From Bacteroidota bacterium (GTDB taxonomy: Bacteria; Bacteroidota; Bacteroidia; Flavobacteriales; Weeksellaceae): a DNA stretch of 64,000 nt. The DNA lies in assembly GCA_018266955.1 (NCBI GenBank), contig JAFDZI010000022.1:62001-126000 (forward strand), read 5' to 3'. Positions 20,888-29,785 of this stretch are shown piece by piece. Both the position numbers and the translations under genes were made by a program. The notes beneath the pieces were generated by a model. That model was given only the letters and a program-made list of their open reading frames with translations. It was not told the DNA's origin and ran no database searches. How positions within the stretch are numbered: position 1 is the first letter of the stretch; the number at the start of each line of letters is the position of its first letter.

Positions 20888-21256
20888 TTAAAGTACTTCC
20901 GGAGCTAATGAAATGACTTTCATATATTCTTTGTCTCTCAACTCACGAGCAACAGGTCCGAAAACACGAGTTCCTCTCATATCACCGTTGGCATTAAGTA
21001 ACACACAAGCATTGTCGTCGAATTTGATGTATGAACCATCTTTTCTTCTTACTGCTTTTTTAGTTCTTACCACTACAGCTTTAGAAACTTGTCCTTTCTT
21101 TGCATTACCAGAAGGTGTAGAATCTTTGATGGTTACAACGATTTTATCACCTACTGAAGCATATCTTCTTCTAGTACCTCCTAGAACTCTGATTACTAAT
21201 ACTTCTTTTGCACCAGTATTATCAGCAACTTTTAGTCTTGATTCTGTTTGTAACAT
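20888..21256 (-). CDS. rplN: 50S ribosomal protein L14
   Basis: A 122-residue L14 at the subunit interface. It begins [17 protein letters not shown] and has the G-N-A-K-K-G-Q-V and R-G-T-R-V-F-G-P-V motifs. Its start overlaps the rpsQ stop by one base, suggesting coupled translation. Confidence 0.97.
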   Translation of the reverse strand: MLQTESRLKVADNTGAKEVLVIRVLGGTRRRYASVGDKIVVTIKDSTPSGNAKKGQVSKAVVVRTKKAVRRKDGSYIKFDDNACVLLNANGDMRGTRVFGPVARELRDKEYMKVISLAPEVL

Positions 21257-21510
21257 TATTTAGCTTTTTCAATGATTCTTACTAATCTCCATCTCTTACT
21301 CTTACTCAAAGGTCTTGTCTCTTGGATTAAGACTTTATCTCCTTCTTGGCACTCGTTTTTCTCGTCGTGTGCGGTATATTTTTTCGTTTTCAATACGAAT
21401 TTACCGTACATCGGGTGCTTTATTCTCATAGTCTCGCTTACAACAATGGTTTTTTCCATTTTATTGCTGGAAACTATTCCGATTCTTTCTTTTCTTAAAT
21501 TTCTTTCCAT
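21256..21510 (-). CDS. rpsQ: 30S ribosomal protein S17
   Basis: An 84-residue OB-fold S17 that binds 16S rRNA ([17 protein letters not shown]-x-Y-G-K). Between rpmC (14 bases) and rplN (1-base overlap). Confidence 0.97.
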   Translation of the reverse strand: MERNLRKERIGIVSSNKMEKTIVVSETMRIKHPMYGKFVLKTKKYTAHDEKNECQEGDKVLIQETRPLSKSKRWRLVRIIEKAK

Positions 21511-21524
21511 AATTTAAAATGAAA

Positions 21525-21713
21525 TTATTGTTGTTTTGCGGTTAATTCTGTATTAAGTCTAGCGATTGTTCTTCTTAAATCTCTAACTTGGATAGGATTT
21601 TCAATTGGACTGATTTTGTGCGCCAATTTCAACTTATTGTAGTTGGTTGTCGCTTCGGTCAATTGTACTTTTAAATCCTCTATGCTTAAATTTTTGATAT
21701 CAGCTTGTTTCAT
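21525..21713 (-). CDS. rpmC: 50S ribosomal protein L29
   Basis: A 62-residue helical L29 located at the peptide-tunnel exit. It carries the N-P-I-Q-V-R-x-L-R-R-x-I-A-R-L family motif. 11 bases after rplP. Confidence 0.96.
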   Translation of the reverse strand: MKQADIKNLSIEDLKVQLTEATTNYNKLKLAHKISPIENPIQVRDLRRTIARLNTELTAKQQ

Positions 21714-21724
21714 TTTAGTAAAGA

Positions 21725-22150
21725 TTAAAGAGGTTTAACAAAATCGTTAGCAACTACAAACTTAGTTACTACAGGAAGTTTTTGAGCAGCCAATCGAAGA
21801 GCTTCTTTAGCTACATCGTAAGGTACACCTCCTATTTCGAACATTACTTTTCCAGGTTTTACTACGGCTACCCAATATTCTACAGCACCTTTACCTTTAC
21901 CCATCCTTACTTCGGCTGGTTTTTTGGTAATTGGTTTATCTGGGAAAATTTTGATCCATAGCTGACCTTCTCTTTTCATATATCTTGTCGCTGCAATACG
22001 GGCAGCTTCAATTTGTCTTGCTGTGATCCAAGCTCCATCGATTGCTTTGATTCCGAAAGTACCGTAAGCCAATTGATGTCCTCTGTTGGCGTTACCTTTC
22101 ATCTTCATTTTATGAACTCGACGAAACTTAACTCTTTTTGGTTGTAACAT
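21725..22150 (-). CDS. rplP: 50S ribosomal protein L16
   Basis: A 141-residue L16 that helps position A-site tRNA. It begins [10 protein letters not shown] and has [12 protein letters not shown]. It follows rpsC after a 102-base gap filled by a heptad-repeat element. Confidence 0.97.
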   Translation of the reverse strand: MLQPKRVKFRRVHKMKMKGNANRGHQLAYGTFGIKAIDGAWITARQIEAARIAATRYMKREGQLWIKIFPDKPITKKPAEVRMGKGKGAVEYWVAVVKPGKVMFEIGGVPYDVAKEALRLAAQKLPVVTKFVVANDFVKPL

Positions 22151-22155
22151 AATCT

Positions 22156-22250
22156 TTAGATGTTAGATGTTAGATGTTAGATGTTAGATCAATTTTAAAT
22201 CAGTTCTTGTAACGGAAGTTCTAATTTCTAATTTCTCGGTTCTAACTTCT
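22156..22250. repeat. heptad tandem/inverted repeat between rpsC and rplP
   Basis: Four exact tandem copies of TGTTAGA (22161-22188) and a partial one on the left; on the right (about 22218-22252) TTCTAAT, TTCTAAT, TTCTCGG, TTCTAAC, TTCTGAT. GTTAGA is the complement of TCTAAC, so the two arrays can pair as a seven-base-periodic stem around a central segment of about 30 bases. Confidence 0.8.
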
Positions 22251-22252
22251 GA

Positions 22253-22993
22253 TTAATTATTGTTATTATTTCTTCTAGGTCTTCTATCTCCTCCTCTTTC
22301 GTTTCTATCGTTTCTTCCAGAGTTGGATTTTTTCTGTTGTTGTCCTACAAGTGGTGTAAGGTCTCTTTTACCGTACACTTCACCTTTCATGATCCATACT
22401 TTCACACCCAATCTACCATAAGTAGTGTGTGCTTCTGCCCAATGGTAGTCGATATCGGCTCTGAAAGTGGACAATGGGATTCTTCCTTCTTTGAAAGACT
22501 CACTTCTTGCCATTTCTGCTCCGTTCAAACGACCAGAGATCATTACTTTTATTCCTTCTGCTCCCATTCTCATGGTAGATGCAATTGCCATTTTTACAGC
22601 TCTTCTATAAGAGATTCTGTTTTCAATTTGTTTTGCAATACTTTGAGCAACTAGGATGGCGTCTAATTCAGGTCTTTTGATTTCAAAAATGTTGATTTGT
22701 ACTTCCTTACCGGTTAGTTTTTTCAACTCTTCTTTTAACTTATCAACCTCTTGACCACCTTTACCGATGATTAATCCCGGTCTTGCAGTAGTGATGGTTA
22801 CAGTAACTAATTTTAAAGTTCTGTCGATATAAATTCTAGAGATACCTCCTTTAGATAATCTAGCTTCAAGATATCTTCTGATTTTGTAGTCTTCAGCGAT
22901 ACGGTCTCCGTAATCGTTTCCACCAAACCAGTTAGAATCCCAACCTCTGATGATTCCTAATCTGTTTCCAATTGGATTTGTCTTCTGTCCCAT
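22253..22993 (-). CDS. rpsC: 30S ribosomal protein S3
   Basis: A 246-residue S3 with a KH domain ([15 protein letters not shown]) at the mRNA entry, and a C-terminal domain with R-M-G-A-E-G-I-K-V. It ends in an Asn/Arg-rich tail. It is 8 bases after rplV. Confidence 0.97.
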   Translation of the reverse strand: MGQKTNPIGNRLGIIRGWDSNWFGGNDYGDRIAEDYKIRRYLEARLSKGGISRIYIDRTLKLVTVTITTARPGLIIGKGGQEVDKLKEELKKLTGKEVQINIFEIKRPELDAILVAQSIAKQIENRISYRRAVKMAIASTMRMGAEGIKVMISGRLNGAEMARSESFKEGRIPLSTFRADIDYHWAEAHTTYGRLGVKVWIMKGEVYGKRDLTPLVGQQQKKSNSGRNDRNERGGDRRPRRNNNNN

Positions 22994-23001
22994 ACCTTGA
23001 A

Positions 23002-23403
23002 TTATTTATTATCTTTAGAGTCTAAAATGATTGTTACGTGGTTAGATCTTTTTCTGATTCTATACCCTCTACCTTGTGGTGCAGGTCTTAGTCTCTTTAA
23101 TTGTCTTGCACTATCCACGAAAATTTCTTTTACGATAAGGTTTGCTTCTTCTATATCCTGACCTTCATTTTTCACTTGCCAGTTGGCCATAGCAGAAAGA
23201 AGAAGTTTTTCTAATTTATTAGAAGCATCTTTTTTAGAATACTTTAGGATATAAAGAGCTTTAGCTACATTTTCTCCACGGATGATATCGGCAACCAATC
23301 TCATTTTTCTAGGAGAAGATGGACAATCATTAAGACGAGCTGATACTACATCTCTGTTTGCTTCTTTTCTAGCGAGTGCGCTATCTTGTTTTCTTGATCC
23401 CAT
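23002..23403 (-). CDS. rplV: 50S ribosomal protein L22
   Basis: A 133-residue L22; its beta hairpin lines the exit tunnel ([21 protein letters not shown]). The N-terminal part has [14 protein letters not shown]. Two bases after rpsS. Confidence 0.97.
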   Translation of the reverse strand: MGSRKQDSALARKEANRDVVSARLNDCPSSPRKMRLVADIIRGENVAKALYILKYSKKDASNKLEKLLLSAMANWQVKNEGQDIEEANLIVKEIFVDSARQLKRLRPAPQGRGYRIRKRSNHVTIILDSKDNK

Positions 23404-23405
23404 AA

Positions 23406-23684
23406 TTATCTACTTCCTTTATTTTTATTACCACCGTGACCTCTGAAAGATCTTGTCGGAGAAAATTCGCCTAACTTATGACCCACCATGTTTTCGGTTA
23501 CATAAACAGGGATAAAAGATTTCCCATTGTGTACTGCGATGGTTTGTCCTACAAAGTCCGGAGAGATCATGGATGCTCTGGACCATGTTTTAATAACAGT
23601 CTTTTTGTTTGCTTCTATATTCGCTTGAACCTTCTTATCTAAAGAATGATGGATGAAAGGTCCTTTTTTAAGTGATCTTGCCAT
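23406..23684 (-). CDS. rpsS: 30S ribosomal protein S19
   Basis: A 92-residue S19 of the 30S head ([20 protein letters not shown]). Two bases after rplB. Confidence 0.97.
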   Translation of the reverse strand: MARSLKKGPFIHHSLDKKVQANIEANKKTVIKTWSRASMISPDFVGQTIAVHNGKSFIPVYVTENMVGHKLGEFSPTRSFRGHGGNKNKGSR

Positions 23685-23686
23685 AA

Positions 23687-24508
23687 TTATTTTCTTTTAG
23701 ATAGGATGTAACGGTTAGATGCTTTGTTTTTCTTTCTTGTTTTGTACCCTTTAGCTGGTTTACCATTTCTGGATCTTGGGTGACCTCCTGAAGATCTACC
23801 TTCACCACCACCCATTGGGTGATCTACTGGGTTCATTACTACAGCTCTGGTTCTTGGTCTTCTACCTAACCATCTGCTTCTACCCGCTTTACCGGATACT
23901 GTTAACTGATGGTCTGAGTTGGAAACCGATCCTATCATCGCCATACATTCTGTAAGGATCATTCTAGATTCTCCAGAAGGCAATTTGATGATGGCGTATT
24001 TACCATCTCTTGAAGTTAATTGTGCAGAAGATCCTGCAGATCTTGCTAGGATAGCTCCTTGCCCTGGCTTCAATTCGATACAAGAAATTACAGTACCCAA
24101 AGGAATATTTTTCAATTTCATTGCATTTCCTACATTCGGCTCTACGCTGTCTCCGGAAACGATTTTTTGATCTACTTTAATTCCGTTTGGAGCGATAATG
24201 TATCGCTTTTCTCCGTCTGCATATTCTACTAATGCGATAAATGCAGTTCTGTTCGGATCGTACTCTACAGTTTTTACAGTCGCTTCAACATTGGCTTTGT
24301 TTCTCTTGAAGTCGATAATTCTGTATTTCTTTTTGTGTCCACCTCCGGTGTAACGCATGGTCATTTTACCTGTTTGGTTACGACCACCTGACTTTTTAAT
24401 ACCAACGGTTAGAGATTTCTCTGGTTTGTTGGTAGTAATTTCTTCAAAGTTGTTTACAACTCTGAATCTCTGTCCTGGGGTGATAGGTTTTAATTTTCTA
24501 ACAGACAT
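23687..24508 (-). CDS. rplB: 50S ribosomal protein L2
   Basis: A 273-residue L2 essential for subunit joining and peptidyl transfer. The [14 protein letters not shown] segment holds the conserved His of the peptidyl-transferase area. It follows rplW after a 91-base gap with a GCTTAAA-type hairpin. Confidence 0.98.
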   Translation of the reverse strand: MSVRKLKPITPGQRFRVVNNFEEITTNKPEKSLTVGIKKSGGRNQTGKMTMRYTGGGHKKKYRIIDFKRNKANVEATVKTVEYDPNRTAFIALVEYADGEKRYIIAPNGIKVDQKIVSGDSVEPNVGNAMKLKNIPLGTVISCIELKPGQGAILARSAGSSAQLTSRDGKYAIIKLPSGESRMILTECMAMIGSVSNSDHQLTVSGKAGRSRWLGRRPRTRAVVMNPVDHPMGGGEGRSSGGHPRSRNGKPAKGYKTRKKNKASNRYILSKRK

Positions 24509-24540
24509 TACTATTGTTTATAATTATAATTAATTTGCTT

Positions 24541-24597
24541 TATGCAGTAAGCTTTAAGCATGAAGCGTAGGACTTCTCGCTTAAAGCTTACTAATTT
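24541..24597. repeat. heptad-periodic hairpin between rplW and rplB, related to the groESL element
   Basis: Perfect 14-bp inverted repeat: arm 24546-24559 pairs with 24579-24592, loop 19 bases with an inner GAAG/CTTC. The element reads in sevens (AAGCTTT, AAGCATG, AAGCGTA ... GCTTAAA, GCTTACT). GCTTAAA and GCTTAC also open the array at 51360-51394 beside the four-helix-bundle gene, linking the two loci. Confidence 0.8.
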
Positions 24598-24599
24598 AT

Positions 24600-24887
24600 T
24601 TATGCTGAAAAAATATCGATTACTTCGCCTTCGGCTAGTTTTACGACTGCTTTTTTCAATTTGTTGGTTTTCCCAACTTGAAGTCCTTTTTTGGTGTATT
24701 TCGAAGAAACCTTTGGTGCATAAACCATAGTATTTACATCGGATACCTTAACACCATAAGCTGCTTCTACCGCGTTTTTGATTTGGATTTTATTCGCTTT
24801 TGTATTAACCAAAAAGCTGTAAGTTCCTCTCAAATCTGTAAGGTAGTTTGCTTTTTCTGAAATTACCGGTTTGATGATTACTGACAT
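24600..24887 (-). CDS. rplW: 50S ribosomal protein L23
   Basis: A 95-residue L23 at the tunnel exit, the docking site for trigger factor and SRP. It begins I-I-K-P-V-I-S-E-K and has the T-K-A-N-K-I-Q-I-K-N-A-V-E motif. Three bases after rplD. Confidence 0.97.
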   Translation of the reverse strand: MSVIIKPVISEKANYLTDLRGTYSFLVNTKANKIQIKNAVEAAYGVKVSDVNTMVYAPKVSSKYTKKGLQVGKTNKLKKAVVKLAEGEVIDIFSA

Positions 24888-24890
24888 GAT

Positions 24891-25520
24891 TTATTTTTTT
24901 AAGATTTCTGTGAATTTATCAACTGCACCTTCAAAGAAAACGATTTCGCCTGCATTCACTAAATCATAAGAAGAAATTTCGTTATAATTTAACACTCTTG
25001 TTTTAGGCAAGTTTCTTGAAGACAAAAATACATTCTGATTAGCTTCTGCTAGGATGAACAAAGACTTCTTACCATTCAGTTCCAATGCATTTAATACATT
25101 GATGAATTCTTTAGTCTTAGGAGCGTTCATGCTCATATCCTCCATAACTTTAATGCTATTTTCTCTCATTTTTTGAGAAAGAACAGATTTTTTTGCTAAT
25201 CTTTTTAATGCTTTATTCAATTTGAATCTGTAATCTCTTGGCTTTGGTCCAAATACTCTACCTCCACCTCTGAAAGTTGGCGATTTAATATCCCCGTATC
25301 TTGCAGATCCAGATCCTTTTTGTTTTTTAAGCTTTTTAGTAGAAGCTGTAATTTCGCTTCTTTCTTTAGACTTATGCGTTCCTTGTCTTTGTGCAGCAAG
25401 GTATTGCTTTACTTCTAAGTAAACCGCGTGTTGGTTAGGCTCAATTCCGAATACAGATGCATCTAACGAAACTTTTCTTCCGGTTTCTTTTCCTAAGGTA
25501 TTTAATACTACTAGTTCCAT
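24891..25520 (-). CDS. rplD: 50S ribosomal protein L4
   Basis: A 209-residue L4. Its loop (residues about 45-95, G-T-H-K-S-K and G-S-G-S-A-R-Y-G) reaches into the exit tunnel. In many bacteria L4 represses its own operon through the leader; here the leader before rplC is strongly structured. The start overlaps rplC by 10 bases. Confidence 0.97.
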   Translation of the reverse strand: MELVVLNTLGKETGRKVSLDASVFGIEPNQHAVYLEVKQYLAAQRQGTHKSKERSEITASTKKLKKQKGSGSARYGDIKSPTFRGGGRVFGPKPRDYRFKLNKALKRLAKKSVLSQKMRENSIKVMEDMSMNAPKTKEFINVLNALELNGKKSLFILAEANQNVFLSSRNLPKTRVLNYNEISSYDLVNAGEIVFFEGAVDKFTEILKK

Positions 25521-26134
25521 CTTCTTACAATTACATATGAATTTTTAGCCCCAGGAATAGCCCCTTTTACAATTAAAAGATTTTGTTCCTCATCTACTTT
25601 CAACACTTGAAGATTTTGAACGGTAACTTGCTTACCACCCATTCTTCCTGCCATTCTCATCCCCTTGAATACTCTTGAAGGATCGGAACCCGCACCGATA
25701 GAACCCGGAGCTCTTAATCTGTTGTGCTGTCCATGAGTAGCCTGCATTACACCTCCAAAGTTATGTCTTTTAACAACCCCTTGAAAACCTTTCCCTTTTG
25801 AAGTTCCGGTAACATCAATATATTCTCCTTCGGAGAACAAGTTTACTTTTACTTCGTCTCCTATTTTCAAACCTTCGAATCCGTGGTGGAATTCTACCAA
25901 TTTGGCTTTAGGAGTTGAACCAGCCTTTTTAAAATGACCAGCTAATGCCTTTCCGACATTCTTCTCACTCTTGTCATCGAAACCTAGTTGCACGGCAGTA
26001 TAACCGTCAACCTCTTCGGTTCTGACCTGTAAAACCGAGCATGGACCAGCTTGAATAACGGTACACGGCATATTTTTGCCGTTCTCGTCAAACAGGGAAG
26101 TCATCCCGATTTTTTTTCCAATAATACCTGACAT
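25511..26134 (-). CDS. rplC: 50S ribosomal protein L3
   Basis: A 207-residue L3 with a loop near the peptidyl-transferase centre ([17 protein letters not shown]). First gene of the downstream part of the S10 cluster. In related genomes it usually follows rpsJ directly, but here 6 kb of other genes intervene and it has its own promoter (26239-26269) and a folded leader. Confidence 0.98.
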   Translation of the reverse strand: MSGIIGKKIGMTSLFDENGKNMPCTVIQAGPCSVLQVRTEEVDGYTAVQLGFDDKSEKNVGKALAGHFKKAGSTPKAKLVEFHHGFEGLKIGDEVKVNLFSEGEYIDVTGTSKGKGFQGVVKRHNFGGVMQATHGQHNRLRAPGSIGAGSDPSRVFKGMRMAGRMGGKQVTVQNLQVLKVDEEQNLLIVKGAIPGAKNSYVIVRRWN

Positions 26135-26169
26135 TGTTTATTTAATATAAAATTGTTCGTTTGTTCTTC

Positions 26170-26234
26170 CTCATTTTTAGGGACAAATCCTGATTTCTAA
26201 GTCTGATTTAGGCACAGTATTCCCGTAAAATGAG
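26170..26234 (-). promoter_or_regulatory. structured 5' leader of the rplC transcript
   Basis: CTCATTTT (8 bp) pairs 26170-26177 with 26227-26234 and GGGA/TCCC pairs 26180-26183 with 26221-26224, separated by a symmetric 2x2 internal loop. The outer pair starts at the predicted transcription start. The inner 37 bases can form smaller stems. A folded leader at this place suggests autoregulation by a ribosomal protein. Function inferred only. Confidence 0.5.
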
Positions 26235-26238
26235 TGTG

Positions 26239-26269
26239 CAAATGTATGAATATTTTCTAACATAACAAA
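26239..26269 (-). promoter_or_regulatory. strong promoter of the rplC operon
   Basis: TTTG (26269-26266), exactly 19 bases, then TACATTTG (26246-26239): a full consensus match. Predicted start near 26234, leader about 100 bases. Confidence 0.8.
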
Positions 26270-26318
26270 TTTTCTTACAAAATATTTTGATATTTAATGA
26301 TTTAGAACTTTTTGCCAT

Positions 26319-26347
26319 AAAAAAATCTTCAGGAAATCCTGAAGATT
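26319..26347 (-). terminator. terminator of the T9SS-protein gene
   Basis: Perfect 10-bp stem (26324-26333 with 26338-26347), loop AAAT, and a T run on the minus strand. It insulates the rplC promoter from the island genes. Confidence 0.85.
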
Positions 26348-26369
26348 AGATGACGGTTGAGAATGCATA

Positions 26370-28169
26370 TTATTCTACAATCATCTTGAAAGTTTTCGAA
26401 CTGGTTTTGGAGCTTGACAATACTTCTACCATATAATTTCCTTTGGTTAGCAAATGTTCTAAGGTGATGTATTGCTTGGCGTTTTTGGATAATGGTTGTT
26501 GGTAAACCAGTCTTCCCGAAGCATCATAAATTTTTAGACGGCTGTTTTGCTTTTGCAACAGACTACCCGAAAGATAAAAATTGCCATTGTTGGGATTGTT
26601 GTGCAAAACCAAATCTTGTGAAGCAACAGTTTCCGAAGTGTTCATTTCACCTTTTTTATCGAATCTGGCGACAAAACCTATTGCTTCAGCAATGTTCATA
26701 TTAGGACTTATTATATTGGGTTGAGCAGCACCTTGTGTAGAAAAACCAGTCAACGCATTTGTATTTCCAAAAAGATAAAATGTGTTATTGTCTTTTATTT
26801 TCACATTAATAAACTCTGTTTCGTAACCATTGAATCTATTGGCATCACCATAGTAAGAAGTCCATAATCTATTTCCATTGGTATCAAATTTGGTAAAAAA
26901 CAAATTGGTAATCGCAGTGGATTTTTCTGTTTTATACGCATAAGGGGTAGCTAAATTTTCACCCCCATACTGATTACCTGTAATAATTATCTCAGTACCA
27001 AAAACATCCATCGTATTCATATCATTAGAACCTTCATCGCCATCTCCTCCAAAAAAAGTTCCCCAAATTCTATTACCATTATGATTAAATTTTGTTAGAA
27101 ACAAATCTGTAGAACCTGTCATCACTTCTTTAAAAGAACCAGGCGTGGTGTAATAATTGGAATTAAGCATATTATACGCAGTACCATTAAGAAAAATTCC
27201 ACTTTCATTTACTTTCATTGAAAAAAGTAAGTGAAAAGACTGATTGTTTGGAGCGCCGAAATAAGTTCCCCATACTTGGGTTCCATTTTGAGAATTGAAT
27301 TTCTGCAAAGAAGTTCTTGCTTCTGCTTGCTGGAAAGTATTGGATGTTGCAATAGTAGTGTTTGGTAGAGCGGCACCGCCCCTTAAATAAATATCATCAT
27401 TGTAAAGTTGCAAATCATCAACTCCTGAATATATATATGTACCCCACAATCTTTGACCTTGACTGTTGAGTTTAACAAGATAACCATTTTTCATTAATTG
27501 GTTACTTGGGTCGTAGCGAACCAAAAAATCGGGATTTGAAGTGCCCAATGTTGCAATATTATTTTGAAGCAATGTGTTTCCTAGCACATATACATGGTCT
27601 TGCGAATCCAATTGTATAAAAAAATAATCACTTGGTATATAAGTTGTCCACAAAAGATTGCCAGAACTTGAATACTTAGACAAAGTATTTGTACTCGTGC
27701 TACTTCCAGGAGTAATGTTTATTGGAAGCCAAACATTAGGGGTAGCCGGGAAATTCGGATATGCGTTGGAGGTACTTTTTGAAACATAATAATTACCGGT
27801 ACTGTCATAGAGTATAATATCTTCTGTATTCATTGGTGAAATGCTACCCTTGTAAACCCTGTCAAGAAAACTTCCACTAGGAGAAATTGTCACTTTGTAA
27901 TTATTGATTGGGTTTGCAGAATTGAAACTTTGTGAGTTGGAAGATACAAATTGATTATAATATGAAGCCGAAAAGTTATTATTATTCATTACATTTCCAT
28001 TAACAATAATATTATCGTTTACAAACATCAAAGGCTTCACTTGGTATTGTGCACGCAACTCTGTTGATACCGGCCCTATATAAGTACCCCAAGTTCTAAT
28101 AAAATCGAAATTTTGACTATAAAATAGAGCGAAAAAAATAAGAAATAGTGTGGAAAATAATTTTTTCAT
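26370..28169 (-). CDS. secreted beta-propeller-like protein with T9SS sorting domain
   Basis: A 599-residue secreted protein: signal peptide (M-K-K-L-F-S-T-L-F, cleaved after about residue 18), then repeats around W-G-T-Y-x-G / W-G-T-F-F-G-G-D-G-D-E and F-D-x-x-G-N-R-L-W, typical of SBBP-like beta-propeller repeats. The last ~80 residues (P-N-N-G-N-F-Y-L ... L-K-I-Y-D-A-S-G-R-L-V) form a type A sorting domain for the type IX secretion system. The start at 28169 gives a clean signal peptide; the upstream ATG at 28217 would overlap the preceding gene. It should be displayed on or released from the cell surface. Partner and role are unknown. Confidence 0.8.
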   Translation of the reverse strand: MKKLFSTLFLIFFALFYSQNFDFIRTWGTYIGPVSTELRAQYQVKPLMFVNDNIIVNGNVMNNNNFSASYYNQFVSSNSQSFNSANPINNYKVTISPSGSFLDRVYKGSISPMNTEDIILYDSTGNYYVSKSTSNAYPNFPATPNVWLPINITPGSSTSTNTLSKYSSSGNLLWTTYIPSDYFFIQLDSQDHVYVLGNTLLQNNIATLGTSNPDFLVRYDPSNQLMKNGYLVKLNSQGQRLWGTYIYSGVDDLQLYNDDIYLRGGAALPNTTIATSNTFQQAEARTSLQKFNSQNGTQVWGTYFGAPNNQSFHLLFSMKVNESGIFLNGTAYNMLNSNYYTTPGSFKEVMTGSTDLFLTKFNHNGNRIWGTFFGGDGDEGSNDMNTMDVFGTEIIITGNQYGGENLATPYAYKTEKSTAITNLFFTKFDTNGNRLWTSYYGDANRFNGYETEFINVKIKDNNTFYLFGNTNALTGFSTQGAAQPNIISPNMNIAEAIGFVARFDKKGEMNTSETVASQDLVLHNNPNNGNFYLSGSLLQKQNSRLKIYDASGRLVYQQPLSKNAKQYITLEHLLTKGNYMVEVLSSSKTSSKTFKMIVE

Positions 28170-28203
28170 AGTAAAAGTTTTTAGAATTAATGTAAATAGA
28201 AAA

Positions 28204-28737
28204 CTATGAGTTTTCAATTATAATATAATGATTATTACCAATGCTACCTGAGACAAAGAACCAATTAGCCCGAATTATGCCATCATCATGATACGAAGTT
28301 TGCACACCACAAAGATTTAAACCAGAACCAATAGCACCACCTGCACCACTAATTTGAATATTAGTACCTGCTTGATACATGGTAAATCTGGTATAAGACC
28401 ATTGATTGACTGTTGGGTTTCCATATACAGTATTTAATATTGGATCTACAGATGAATAAATTTGAAAGGGGGCACCAGCGTTTGGACTTACAAACCAACT
28501 ATTAATATCAGAATCTGTACTTGAGAAACTACTAAAGTATTTCGTTGAATTTGATTCTACTACAAGGTTACCACTATTATTAGAAATCGAATTTGGATAA
28601 CAATTGCTACCTGAGGGTTCTTGAGTTGCTAACAAACCATGATAATCATAATCAGAGTAATTATAGATATATAAATTTCCTTGAGAATAATTTTTTATAC
28701 TTATAAAAATAAGAAACAGAAATGCTAAATTTTTCAT
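28204..28737 (-). CDS. secreted protein of unknown function (paralogue A)
   Basis: A 177-residue exported protein with a signal peptide ending near S-Q-G at residues 18-20. The mature part starts G-N-L-Y-I-Y-N-Y-S-D-Y-D and ends with W-F-x-x-x-x-x-I-G-N-N-H-Y-I-I-I. It shares this opening, the mid-protein W-S-x-x-R/K-F and the end with the neighbour at 28748-29275, so the two are diverged paralogues. It has two Cys (the N-C-Y-P and L-C-G-V segments) in positions matched by the neighbour, suggesting a disulfide. I do not recognise the family. Confidence 0.65.
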   Translation of the reverse strand: MKNLAFLFLIFISIKNYSQGNLYIYNYSDYDYHGLLATQEPSGSNCYPNSISNNSGNLVVESNSTKYFSSFSSTDSDINSWFVSPNAGAPFQIYSSVDPILNTVYGNPTVNQWSYTRFTMYQAGTNIQISGAGGAIGSGLNLCGVQTSYHDDGIIRANWFFVSGSIGNNHYIIIENS

Positions 28738-28747
28738 AGTATATTGT

Positions 28748-29275
28748 TTATTGAATTATAAAATACCAATCATTCCCAATAGAAAACCAGTTAACTTCTA
28801 CAGGAAAACCTGAACCAGGAGGACCTCCTACATAGTCTGTAAACGAAGAATTTACTCCACAACCACCATAACCAATGGTAAATCCACCATTTGGTTGATT
28901 TACATTAAACTTTGCACCAGACCATTGTGTATTACTTGCTAATGGACCTGTAGCATTAAATATTGGCGAACTAGCCACAGAATATGCAGGCGAAGGAGGT
29001 GTAGTAGTAAATCTATAATACCATCCATTTATTGGAAAAGAATTTGCTTGGCTATTAGAGTATCCATTATATGCTTCGGACTGACCAGCAGGTATGGTTA
29101 AAAGACCAGCACTTTCAACATGTGGAAAACAATTATTATTGGTGTTATTTTGGTTTGTGCCAAAAATTGTAATATCTGCACTATATGCCGAATTATTAAA
29201 GATATAAAGTGTACCGATTTGAGCACTGATTACTCCTGCACAAAATATTGCTAAGAAAACAACTAAATTTTTCAT
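28748..29275 (-). CDS. secreted protein of unknown function (paralogue B)
   Basis: A 175-residue protein with a signal peptide (V-V-F-L-A-I-F-C-A-G-V-I-S-A-Q). The mature part begins G-T-L-Y-I-F-N-N-S-A-Y and ends N-W-F-S-I-G-N-D-W-Y-F-I-I, parallel to paralogue A. It shares the N-C-F-P and G-C-G-V Cys positions. ATG 29275 is chosen since it directly precedes the signal peptide and lies just after the preceding stop (29277); an ATG four codons upstream is possible. Family not recognised. Confidence 0.65.
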   Translation of the reverse strand: MKNLVVFLAIFCAGVISAQIGTLYIFNNSAYSADITIFGTNQNNTNNNCFPHVESAGLLTIPAGQSEAYNGYSNSQANSFPINGWYYRFTTTPPSPAYSVASSPIFNATGPLASNTQWSGAKFNVNQPNGGFTIGYGGCGVNSSFTDYVGGPPGSGFPVEVNWFSIGNDWYFIIQ

Positions 29276-29276
29276 A

Positions 29277-29513
29277 TTAATTTTCATTTTTAATGGTTTT
29301 ATTTATTCGTGTTATTTTCTCAAAATACAATTTAGTTGCTTTTGAAATTATCATTTCTTTGGCTTCTCGTGTAGTATTATCAGCATCAATTCTTCCTACT
29401 TCTACAGCTAAGAATCGCTTTGATGCATTATACAAAATATCCAAACTGCGTTCATTAAGTTGTCCACCCGTTTTTCTCTGCCCATCAGGAGTCGATCTAT
29501 TCTCAGGCTTCAT
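29277..29513 (-). CDS. small helical protein of unknown function
   Basis: A 78-residue hydrophilic protein without signal peptide. The first 20 residues are polar (P-E-N-R-S-T-P-D-G-Q-R-K-T-G); the rest is predicted helical with regularly spaced Lys/Arg. It begins one base past the stop of the small lipoprotein gene and ends at the start of paralogue B, so all appear to be one transcript. No family recognised. Confidence 0.5.
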   Translation of the reverse strand: MKPENRSTPDGQRKTGGQLNERSLDILYNASKRFLAVEVGRIDADNTTREAKEMIISKATKLYFEKITRINKTIKNEN

Positions 29514-29654
29514 CTAACTTTTCAAAGCACTATCAAAATTTCTCATTTCAGCAGTTTTTAGCGCTTCAACCGTATTGATGGCAACGGTTTCGTTGTTGCA
29601 AGAAGTAACAACCATAGCTCCCGATAGTAAAGAAGCAAAAAGTAATTTTTTCAT
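29514..29654 (-). CDS. very small lipoprotein (46 aa)
   Basis: Read from the sequence: ATG at 29654, TAG at 29516-29514. The 46-residue product has a lipoprotein signal (M-K-K-L-L-F-A-S-L-L, then V-T-S-C with Cys at 19) and a short mature part of 28 residues starting C-N-N-E-T-V. It is the first gene of a compact run of five (29654 down to 26370). Its upstream region has TTTTAG-like sequence as in the other island leaders. Function unknown. Confidence 0.6.
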   Translation of the reverse strand: MKKLLFASLLSGAMVVTSCNNETVAINTVEALKTAEMRNFDSALKS

Positions 29655-29785
29655 AGAATATAGTTTTAATTTTTTATAAAGCTAAAACTATTTTTCATAT
29701 TATACAAATGTTTAACAGAAGACCTGTGTTTTTATGCGATGTTCATCGTTATTGCCAGTAATAGGTCGCAAATTATCAATGGACA

